A DNA stretch of 64,000 bases from NCBI GenBank assembly GCA_028875245.1, contig JAPPEU010000087.1:62001-126000 (forward strand). The letters run 5' to 3'. The notes under the pieces are model-generated. The model did no database searches and was not told the origin of the DNA. It worked only from the letters and a program-made list of their open reading frames with translations. Made by a program: the position numbers and the translations under genes. Positions within the stretch are counted from its first letter, which is position 1. Each line of letters begins with the position of its first letter. Source of the stretch: Chloroflexota bacterium (lineage in GTDB: Bacteria; Chloroflexota; Anaerolineae; Aggregatilineales; Phototrophicaceae). This document shows, one piece after another, positions 7,880 through 14,713 of this stretch.

Positions 7880-9211
7880 ATGTCGAAGAAGGCTTTAACG
7901 ACAGGCGCGCCCAAACGCCGGCGGCGCAGAACCCAAGCGGCGGATACCGAGGGCGCCGGCGAAAACATCCCGCCAGGCAAAACCGACTCGTCATACCGAA
8001 GCCGCGCAGAAAAAGAAGAGCGAATGCAAAAGTGGGCGATTCGCGGCGTCGTCGCCATTGCCGGCGTCCTGGCTTTGCTTGTCGCCATCACCTTCGCCAT
8101 TGAACAGCTCATTGTGCCCAATCAGGCTGTCGCTGTCGTCAACGGCGTCGACATAACGGTCCGGGAATTCCGCCAGCAATATCAGCTGGAGCGCAATCAG
8201 ATTTTGCTGCAGCTTAACCAAATTCAATCGTCCGGTTTCGATATCCAGCAATTGGCGCAGCAGGAACCGTATCAGACCTGGATCAGCGAAGTCAACGTGC
8301 CAGACCAGCTCGGCCTGCGCGTGATCAATGACATGGTCGACGACAGGCTACTGGCGCGGGAAGCCGCCGCGCGGGACATCCGCGTTGACGAGGCATCCCT
8401 GCGCCAATCAGTGGAAGAATTCTTCGGCTATAACGCGACGGAAGTCGCCCTTATCGGCGTTGAACCCACCGCCACCCTTGAGCCGACGGTTACGCCAACG
8501 CCCTTTGTTTCGCCAACACCGACGCAAAGGCCGGCGCCGTCTCCAACGCCTGATCCTGCCGCGACCGTCGAAGAGACCACAACCGAGCCGACCGTTACCC
8601 CGCAGCCGACGGTGGTCGAGCCGACGCTCAGCGCCGAAGAGGTTCGCGAGAACTTTGAACAAAGCGAGCAAGATTACCGCGCTTATTTCGATCGCCTGGG
8701 CATTGCGGCCGAGACAGTGGACGAGTTCTTCGTGGGTATCGCGTTGGAACGCCTGCTCGCCGACGCCCTTGTGCCCGCGGATGGAAGCCTGCTCTATGCC
8801 GATGTGCGGCACATCTTGGTGGAAGAAGAAGAAACAGCCCAGCAAGCGCTGCAAGCCCTGCGGCAGGGGGAGTCCTTCGCTGCCCTGGCCCGCGCCATCT
8901 CGACCGACCCGGGCAGCGGCTCGCGCGGCGGCGAATTGGGCCTGGCTTATGTCGGCAATTATGTGCCCGAGTTCCGCCGGGCGATCGAAGAAGCGGAGAC
9001 CGGCGCGCTGGTCGGGCCGGTCGAGAGCGAATTCGGCTTTCACATCTTGCAAGTCCGCCGCAAAGAAGAACGCAGCGGCAGCGACATAGAATTTCAACTA
9101 GAGCGCGCGCAGCGGCAGGAGCTCGAGCAATTGAGAGGTTCCCTGCGCGATCAACAAGACGACAACTTCGCGATCTTTGATGCCTGGCTGGATTATATCC
9201 CGCGCGGCTGA
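7880..9211 (+). CDS. Membrane-anchored SurA/PrsA-like peptidyl-prolyl cis-trans isomerase (parvulin)
   Basis: This 443-residue protein has a basic cytoplasmic N-terminus, one membrane helix (about 51-78, WAIRGVVAIAGVLALLVAIT), then a SurA_N-like chaperone segment with VAVVNGVDITVREFRQQY. A Thr/Pro-rich linker (about 195-250) follows, then a parvulin domain (about 303-400) with VRHILVEEEETAQQAL, GESFAALARAISTDPGS, RGGELGL and FGFHILQVRRKE. It should fold exported proteins on the outer face of the membrane. A GGAGGAG site is 12 bases before the ATG. The long TPT/PTP linker is probably a flexible, possibly glycosylated, wall-spanning spacer. Confidence 0.85.
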   Translation: MSKKALTTGAPKRRRRRTQAADTEGAGENIPPGKTDSSYRSRAEKEERMQKWAIRGVVAIAGVLALLVAITFAIEQLIVPNQAVAVVNGVDITVREFRQQYQLERNQILLQLNQIQSSGFDIQQLAQQEPYQTWISEVNVPDQLGLRVINDMVDDRLLAREAAARDIRVDEASLRQSVEEFFGYNATEVALIGVEPTATLEPTVTPTPFVSPTPTQRPAPSPTPDPAATVEETTTEPTVTPQPTVVEPTLSAEEVRENFEQSEQDYRAYFDRLGIAAETVDEFFVGIALERLLADALVPADGSLLYADVRHILVEEEETAQQALQALRQGESFAALARAISTDPGSGSRGGELGLAYVGNYVPEFRRAIEEAETGALVGPVESEFGFHILQVRRKEERSGSDIEFQLERAQRQELEQLRGSLRDQQDDNFAIFDAWLDYIPRG

Positions 9212-9282
9212 CCGAGCGCTTCATTCAGAACTTTAGGCATTGTGTTGCCTTGGCAAGCTGGACGCTATGGAAGGCGTTTACA

Positions 9283-9304
9283 GGGGCGAGCTACCGGCTC
9301 GCCC
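9283..9304 (+). repeat. REP-like hairpin
   Basis: GGGGCGAGC-TACCG-GCTCGCCC forms a perfect short hairpin in the gap between the parvulin gene and fhaA. Similar GGGCGA...TCGCCC hairpins occur at 47299-47319 and 47343-47363, and a related one at 36574-36594. This copy and the one at 47343 are both followed by CATAC, so this looks like a dispersed family. Confidence 0.5.
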
Positions 9305-9382
9305 ATACGCACAGCAAATGTGAAATTCAGCCTGCGTCCGTGCGCACATGGCGATAGACCGCCGATGTTGTTCACTCCCCGA

Positions 9383-9411
9383 TTTGCCCGCGCGGGCGTC
9401 TCGTCTATAAT
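9383..9411 (+). promoter_or_regulatory. Promoter for the fhaA cluster; transcript probably leaderless
   Basis: A perfect TATAAT (9406-9411) lies only six bases before the ATG at 9418, with TTTGCC (9383-9388) 17 bases upstream of it. Transcription would start at or next to the start codon, and no Shine-Dalgarno sequence is present. Confidence 0.55.
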
Positions 9412-9417
9412 GCAGGC

Positions 9418-9897
9418 ATGAGCGCAAACCCGCTTGACAAGCTTGAACGCCAGCTCGAAACCATGATAGAAGGCGCGTTTACCCGGCTCTTTCGCAGCAG
9501 CATTAACGCGCGCGACATCGCCGTCTTGCTTTTGCGCTCAATGGAAGACAAGGCGGCGATGGCTGAGGAACCAGGGTCAATCCCGCTCGCCCCCGATCGC
9601 TACACGATCACCTTGCACCCGCAGAACGCGCGTCAGTTTCTTGAACATGCCGGTTTGACGGCGCGCCTGGCCGCTGCCATCAGCGAAATCAGCGCGGAAT
9701 CCGGCTACCAACTCCACGCGGCGCCCGAGGTCCTGATCCTGCAAGACAGTCAGTTGGATCTTCATCAAGCTCAGGTCACAGCCGAACACAACGAGGCAAG
9801 GACCGCCAAGACAAAGAAGATGCGCGCCGTAAATGACAGCGAGGACGCTTGGCCGGGCGCGGCGGGCGGGTCTGCGCAAGCCTTGCCGCCGGGCTAG
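9418..9897 (+). CDS. FhaA N-terminal domain (DUF3662) protein without an FHA domain
   Basis: This 159-residue protein begins NPLDKLERQLETMIEGAFTRLFRSSINARDIA and has PDRYTITLHP and YQLHAAPEVLIL, all typical of the DUF3662/FhaA_N domain. In Actinobacteria this domain is joined to an FHA domain in FhaA, which docks phosphorylated MviN and PBP regulators. Here the chain stops after a short low-complexity tail, and the FHA domain is in the next gene 9 bases on. It is probably the cytoplasmic partner of the FHA protein in cell-wall regulation. The transcript is apparently leaderless (see 9383-9411). Confidence 0.75.
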   Translation: MSANPLDKLERQLETMIEGAFTRLFRSSINARDIAVLLLRSMEDKAAMAEEPGSIPLAPDRYTITLHPQNARQFLEHAGLTARLAAAISEISAESGYQLHAAPEVLILQDSQLDLHQAQVTAEHNEARTAKTKKMRAVNDSEDAWPGAAGGSAQALPPG

Positions 9898-9906
9898 GGA
9901 CCTGCC

Positions 9907-10362
9907 GTGAGCCTCGAGGTCCTCCTCTTTATCTTGCGCTTGCTGGCGGGGCTGAGCCTGTTCGGCTTTATGTTGACGCTATTTGTGATCATCTGGCGCG
10001 GCATGAAGCAAGTCGACCGTCAGTTGCGCAGGCCCCGGTCTACCCTTGGCTATCTCACGCGCCAACCGCCCGATTCCGAAGGCGCAGCCGAGCGCTTCCC
10101 GCTGCAGGCGATCACGACCATGGGGCGCGCGGGGTGGAACAGCATCGTCGTCCAGGACGACTTTGCCAGCGCCGAGCATGCGCGCATCGTCCTCGAAAAG
10201 GGGCGGTGGTGGCTGGAAGACCGCCGCAGCCGCAACGGCACCCGCCTCAATGGGGCAACCATCGAAGAGCGAACGATGCTTGCGCATGGCGATGTGATCG
10301 AAATCGGAAGCTGCCGCTATCGACTGGCGCTGGAACCTGTAACGCTTGAGCCGGCGCGCTGA
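9907..10362 (+). CDS. Membrane-anchored FHA-domain protein (FhaB-like)
   Basis: This 151-residue protein starts at GTG. One N-terminal membrane helix (about 4-26) is followed by a short basic linker and a C-terminal FHA domain with MGRAGWNSIVV (GR), SAEHARIV (SxxH) and RRSRNGTRLNG (phosphothreonine-binding loop SxNGTxxN). FHA domains bind phosphothreonine peptides made by Ser/Thr kinases. In actinobacterial fhaA-fhaB-pstP-rodA-pbpA-pknA-pknB clusters FhaB has this same architecture. No kinase or phosphatase gene is visible in the window, so its partner must be encoded elsewhere. Confidence 0.8.
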   Translation: MSLEVLLFILRLLAGLSLFGFMLTLFVIIWRGMKQVDRQLRRPRSTLGYLTRQPPDSEGAAERFPLQAITTMGRAGWNSIVVQDDFASAEHARIVLEKGRWWLEDRRSRNGTRLNGATIEERTMLAHGDVIEIGSCRYRLALEPVTLEPAR

Positions 10363-10422
10363 TGCCGTGAACCCGGCCACCAGCGGCCATATTGGACGGC
10401 ATGCAAAGGAAGGAGACGAACG

Positions 10423-11301
10423 ATGGAAGCAACAAAGATTGCCGTAATTGGCGGTTCCGGCTTGTACAACATGGACGCCATATCCAATGTGGCGACCGTC
10501 AATGTCGATACGCCCTTCGGCAAACCGAGCGGCGCCATCCGCATCGGCAGCCTGCGCGGGAAGCGGGTCGCCTTTTTGCCGCGGCACGGCGAAGGGCATA
10601 TCCTTTCGCCATCTACCCTGCCCTACCGCGCCAACATTTACGCGCTCAAAACACTGGGCGTCCGCTTCATCATCGCCGTCAATGCGGTCGGCTCCTTGCG
10701 GGAAGTTTTTGCGCCCGGTCATATCATCACACCCGATCAGATCGTCGATTACACCATCCACACGCGGACCCGTTCTTTCTTTGAAGACGGCCTCGTCGCC
10801 CATGTTTCCGTCCCCGAGCCAATGAGCGCCTACCTGCGCGCCATCATTGCCGATGCCGTTGAGGCGGTCGGCGGCGTCGTACATCGCCAGGGCACCTTTC
10901 TGATTGAAGATGGGCCGCGCTTCGCCACGCGGGCCGAGAGTCATCTATTCCGCGCCTGGGGCTGCGATCTCATCGGCATGACAACCGCGCCTGAAGCCTT
11001 CCTGGCGCGCGAAGCCGAAATCGATTACGCATCCCTGGCGCATGTGACCGACTATGACAGCTGGCGCGAACAAGAAGAAGCCGTCACCTCGGATATGGTC
11101 ATCGAGACGCTGCAGCAAAATATCGAGACGGTGGCGAAGGCATTGGTCGAGACGATAGCGCGCTTGGATGAAGACCGGGAGACGCCAGCCCATACCGCCC
11201 TCGATACCGCGCTGGCGACGGCGCGCGCCGCCATGGATCCGGACGCCATCGCCAAGCTGAAGCCGATTCTGGCGCGGGCGCTCGCGCTTGAGCCCGACTA
11301 G
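10423..11301 (+). CDS. mtnP: S-methyl-5'-thioadenosine phosphorylase
   Basis: This 292-residue PNP-family enzyme phosphorolyses methylthioadenosine, the polyamine/SAM by-product, to adenine and methylthioribose-1-phosphate. Motifs: IGGSGLYNM at the phosphate loop, LPRHGEGHILSPSTLPYRAN, an EDGPRFATRAES block (family GPxFxTRAES) and WGCDLIGMTTAPEAFLAREAEI, with VTDYDSW near residue 205. The C-terminus is extended by an alanine-rich helical tail. AAGGAGACGA is a good ribosome binding site. Its place between the FHA gene and the rodA-like gene is unusual. It could instead use inosine or adenosine, which sequence alone does not settle. Confidence 0.85.
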   Translation: MEATKIAVIGGSGLYNMDAISNVATVNVDTPFGKPSGAIRIGSLRGKRVAFLPRHGEGHILSPSTLPYRANIYALKTLGVRFIIAVNAVGSLREVFAPGHIITPDQIVDYTIHTRTRSFFEDGLVAHVSVPEPMSAYLRAIIADAVEAVGGVVHRQGTFLIEDGPRFATRAESHLFRAWGCDLIGMTTAPEAFLAREAEIDYASLAHVTDYDSWREQEEAVTSDMVIETLQQNIETVAKALVETIARLDEDRETPAHTALDTALATARAAMDPDAIAKLKPILARALALEPD

Positions 11302-11313
11302 AGAAATCGGACG

Positions 11314-12597
11314 ATGAGGCTTGACGCAGAGCGGCCCATGACCGGGCGTCTGCACACTCTCCTGCTGGTTTTCGCCGGCGCCCTGGTTGCCAGCGGCCTG
11401 GCCGCCATTGCGCTGACGAACCCGGCGCAGTCCGGTCTCTGGTCAATAATGATCGTCTGGGGGGCTTGCGCGCTTGCGGGTACAGCCATCTTGAATCGTT
11501 TCCTGCCCTCGCGCGATCTTCTGCTCTTTCCCCTGGCGCTCTTTCTGGCTGGCTGGGGGCTGGTCGCCATCCAGCGATTGGCGCCCGCTTTCGCCCAACG
11601 TCAGACCATCTGGCTTGTGATCGGCGTCAGCGCCATGCTGGCCGCCGCTGTCTTTCCTCATCTCTTGCGCTGGCTGCGCCTTTATCGTTATGTCCTGTTG
11701 GCGCTTGCGCTGCTGCTTTTGCTCGCCACCATCGCGTTCGGCAGCAATCCCTCGGGCGTTGCCTTCGCGCCCCGTCTCTGGCTCAGCCTCGGCGCACTCT
11801 ATTTTCAGCCTTCCGAGTTCATGAAGATCATCCTGGCCGCCTTCATGGCCAGTTACCTCGGCGAACATAACACGACGCTGCGGGCCCATGCCGGGGCCGC
11901 CGGTCTTTTGCAGCGCCTGTCGCCGCGACTCTTCGGGCCCGTGCTATTGATGTGGCTGCTTTCGCTGATGATCCTCATCTGGCAGCGCGACCTCGGCGCC
12001 GCTATGCTCTTCTTTGTTGTATTCGTCTTGCTGACGCATTTGAGCAGCGGCGATACGCGCATTCTGCTGGGCGGCGCGCTCTTGGTGCTCATCGCCGCCT
12101 TTGTCGGCTATCATCTTTTCGCCGTTGTAAAGCTGCGCGTGGACATCTGGCTCAACCCCTGGCCGGAAGCCGATGGGCGCGCTTATCAAATCGTGCAAAG
12201 CCTGTTGGCCTTCGGCGCGGGCGGCATATTCGGCTCGGGCGTCGGTCTCGGCTCATCCGCCTACATCCCGCTGGCGCATTCCGACTTTGTCTTCGCCGCG
12301 CTGGCGGAGGAATGGGGGCTGCTCGGCGTCATTTCTGTTTTGAGTTGCTTTGCCGTGCTCGCATACCGCGGGCTGGTAATCGGGCTGTCCCATTCCGGCC
12401 GCGCCTTTCACCAGTTCCTCGCCGTCGGATTAACCATGATGTTGGTCCTCCAGGCGATAATGATCATGGCCGGCGTGCTCAAGCTCTTGCCCTTGACCGG
12501 CGTTACCCTGCCCTTCATCAGCTACGGCGGCAGCTCTATGCTCGTCTGTTTCACCATGACCGGCATTCTGATTCGCCTGTCGGCGGGAGCGCGTTAG
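11314..12597 (+). CDS. SEDS-family peptidoglycan polymerase (FtsW/RodA)
   Basis: This 427-residue protein has about 12 membrane helices. SEDS signatures include ARLWLSLGALYFQPSEFMK-like sequence near residue 150, QRDLGAAMLFF, YQIVQSLLAFGAGGIFGSGVG, IPLAHSDFVFAALAEEWGLLG and the C-terminal LPLTGVTLPFISYGGSSM. SEDS proteins polymerise glycan strands from lipid II and need a class B PBP partner, which is the next gene. A second ATG at 11338 is an alternative start. The stop TAG directly abuts the GTG of the PBP-like gene, so the pair is tightly coupled. Confidence 0.85.
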   Translation: MRLDAERPMTGRLHTLLLVFAGALVASGLAAIALTNPAQSGLWSIMIVWGACALAGTAILNRFLPSRDLLLFPLALFLAGWGLVAIQRLAPAFAQRQTIWLVIGVSAMLAAAVFPHLLRWLRLYRYVLLALALLLLLATIAFGSNPSGVAFAPRLWLSLGALYFQPSEFMKIILAAFMASYLGEHNTTLRAHAGAAGLLQRLSPRLFGPVLLMWLLSLMILIWQRDLGAAMLFFVVFVLLTHLSSGDTRILLGGALLVLIAAFVGYHLFAVVKLRVDIWLNPWPEADGRAYQIVQSLLAFGAGGIFGSGVGLGSSAYIPLAHSDFVFAALAEEWGLLGVISVLSCFAVLAYRGLVIGLSHSGRAFHQFLAVGLTMMLVLQAIMIMAGVLKLLPLTGVTLPFISYGGSSMLVCFTMTGILIRLSAGAR

Positions 12598-14022
12598 GTG
12601 CAATTCGCCCAGGGCATCCGCCGGCTCTTTCTGGGCATGCTCGCCTGCCTGCTGCTGATCGGCCTGTCAGCCACTTACTGGGCAATCGCCGGGCGCGGCT
12701 CGCTTCTGCTTCGTGACGACAATCCCAGGTTGATCGAAGCGATCGCCGATATACAGCGCGGCGCCATTTACGACCGCGGCGGACAGTTGCTGGCCGAAAC
12801 AACGGCATCGGAAGCGGGCTTGCGCCGTCGCTACCTGCGGCCATCCACCTACAGCGTCGTCGGCTACTACAGTCTGCGCTATGGGGCCGGCGCTGCTGAA
12901 GCGGCCTTTGGCGAACTCCTTTCCGGCTCCAGCGCCGTGATGACGCTGCGTGATTATGTCGAGCGACAGCTGCTGAAGCTGCCGCAGGTCGGCGCCGATA
13001 TCAGGCTCACCGTGGATGCCAACATACAAGATGCGCTGGCGGCTGCCATGGGCGATGCGGCCGGCACCATCGTCGTCTTGAACGCGCAGTCCGGCGCCAT
13101 CCAGGCTTTGCTCAGTCAGCCGGGTTTTGATCCCAATGCCCTGGATGAAGATTGGCGGGAGCTGGCCGAAGCCGCGAGCCAGCCATTTTTCAACCGCGCC
13201 TTGCAAGGCCATTATCAGCTGGGCGGCGCGATGTATATGCTGCTGCTGGCGCAGGCGCTGCGCTCGGACGCCGATGTCACGATGCGCTTCCCCAAGGCCG
13301 ACGCCCCGGTCAGCTTCAAAGATGGCATGACAATTACTTGCGTCATCAAGCCGGAGCAAAGCGAACTGTCGCTGATTGATGCCTATATCTACGGCTGTCC
13401 CGCCGCCTTTCAAGCGCACTGGCTCGCTGAGCCGCGCCAGGATTTGGCCCCGATTCTGGCGCCCTTCGCCTTTGACGCGCCGGTCACGCTCGCCGGTTTC
13501 CCCCAACCGGAGCCGATCGACCTGCCCGCCGCAGCCGAAGCGCTGGATGAAGAGACATTGATGCTGCGCGCCTTGCACGGCCAGGGCGATGTCACCACCA
13601 CGCCCTTGCATACGGCGGCCATCATGGCGGCGATAGCGACAGACGGGAAGGCCGTTGCGCCCGCCATACTTTCCGCTACCCGGCCCCCCGATGCGGCGCA
13701 GTGGCGGCCGCTGACCACAGAGACGAGCGCCCCGCCAATTTTGAGCGCGGATGTGGCGCGGGAATTGCGAGGGATCTTGCGGCGCGCCTGGTCAATCCTG
13801 GGTGACGGGCCGGCCGGCGACGTGGGCGCGAACATCGTCCGCTCACAGTCAGGAGATCAGCGGCAGATCTGGCTGACCGGCTTCGTCGCCAATGCCGACG
13901 GAGCGGCGAATTCCTTTGTCATCCTCTTGGAAAACAGCGACGATGCGCCAAGGTTGATTTCAATCGGGCAGACGCTTGTTCGGGCGCTGGCACAACATCA
14001 CCAGGGACAGCCGGCTTCATAA
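12598..14022 (+). CDS. PbpA-like penicillin-binding protein lacking all catalytic motifs (pseudoenzyme)
   Basis: This 474-residue protein starts at GTG straight after the SEDS stop. It has an N-terminal membrane helix (about 8-30) and the PBP dimerisation start RGAIYDRGGQLLAET (54-68). A transpeptidase-like domain follows, with NRALQGHYQLGG (199-210) and LHGQGDVTTTPLHTAAIMAA (326-345). The active-site SxxK expected after GHYxxG reads G210-A-M-Y213. The SxN position reads G266-C-P268, and the KTG position reads S-Q-S-G near 416-419. So the serine, lysine and KTG are all missing in an otherwise full-length fold. It is probably a non-catalytic activator or scaffold for the SEDS polymerase. Confidence 0.75.
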   Translation: MQFAQGIRRLFLGMLACLLLIGLSATYWAIAGRGSLLLRDDNPRLIEAIADIQRGAIYDRGGQLLAETTASEAGLRRRYLRPSTYSVVGYYSLRYGAGAAEAAFGELLSGSSAVMTLRDYVERQLLKLPQVGADIRLTVDANIQDALAAAMGDAAGTIVVLNAQSGAIQALLSQPGFDPNALDEDWRELAEAASQPFFNRALQGHYQLGGAMYMLLLAQALRSDADVTMRFPKADAPVSFKDGMTITCVIKPEQSELSLIDAYIYGCPAAFQAHWLAEPRQDLAPILAPFAFDAPVTLAGFPQPEPIDLPAAAEALDEETLMLRALHGQGDVTTTPLHTAAIMAAIATDGKAVAPAILSATRPPDAAQWRPLTTETSAPPILSADVARELRGILRRAWSILGDGPAGDVGANIVRSQSGDQRQIWLTGFVANADGAANSFVILLENSDDAPRLISIGQTLVRALAQHHQGQPAS

Positions 14023-14029
14023 GCTAATC

Positions 14030-14055
14030 TGCGCATACGCATTTTGGGGTTTTTG
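14030..14055 (+). terminator. Weak candidate terminator after the PBP-like gene
   Basis: A short TGCG/CGCA hairpin (14030-14042) is followed by TTTT, GGGG and TTTTT. The stem is short, so this is a weak call, but it lies between the end of the + strand cluster and the convergent Uma2 gene. Confidence 0.25.
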
Positions 14056-14070
14056 GCCTGTACTACGGCG

Positions 14071-14652
14071 CTAGGACCCGGCCTCTAATTCGACCTGTTC
14101 ATATATCTCGGCCAGCTTGATTTCGCTGTCAAGCGTCGGCAGTGTCAGGCTGGCATCATAACCCAGCACGTCAGTAAACAACCAGGTATCATCGGGCAGT
14201 CTGGAATGATGCTCAATATGAAAGGCCGATTGAGAGATCAACACATAATCGGACAGCGATTCGATTTCTCGATAATGCCGCAACTTGATCCCGCGGTCAC
14301 GCCGCTCCGTGGATAGCGACAGGATCTCAAATATGACTTTCGGATTCAGAAGCGTTTCCGGGCGGCTGTTTTCATAGCGCGGCGTCCCGCAAACCAGGCT
14401 CAGATCGGGATAGGCGTATGAACCGGTCGCTTCCATTTTCACTCGCATATCGCTGCCGTATACTGAGCAGCCCTTGCCGCGCACCCGCGCATAGAGCGCG
14501 GAGCCGAGACTCATCAGGATGAGATTGTGCCTAGATGACACCCCCGCCATCATATAGATTTGGCCGTCGAAGTACTCGTTCTTGAATTCACTCTGGCGAT
14601 CGAACTTCAAGTATTCCGCCACCGTCGTCTTTGTTTGCAGCATTGCTGACAT
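14071..14652 (-). CDS. Uma2 family (DUF820) putative endonuclease
   Basis: This 193-residue protein has the Uma2 PD-(D/E)XK-like fold: KTTVAEYLKFD, EYFDGQIYMMAGVSSRHNLI, GSDMRVKM, YAYPDLSLVCG (catalytic PD) and NPKVIFEILSLSTERRDRGIKLRHYREI (E...K pattern). The family is greatly expanded in Cyanobacteria and Chloroflexota, and its function is unproven. The start at 14652 is chosen because AGAAGAGG lies 7 bases upstream; a longer frame to 14790 would run into the neighbouring gene. It is monocistronic on the minus strand and probably belongs to a multi-copy family. Confidence 0.8.
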   Translation of the reverse strand: MSAMLQTKTTVAEYLKFDRQSEFKNEYFDGQIYMMAGVSSRHNLILMSLGSALYARVRGKGCSVYGSDMRVKMEATGSYAYPDLSLVCGTPRYENSRPETLLNPKVIFEILSLSTERRDRGIKLRHYREIESLSDYVLISQSAFHIEHHSRLPDDTWLFTDVLGYDASLTLPTLDSEIKLAEIYEQVELEAGS

Positions 14653-14713
14653 GGCGCGCCTCTTCTCTGTTTTCTTCCGAATCCAGATCAAATTGGAGTC
14701 AGTATACCACGCG

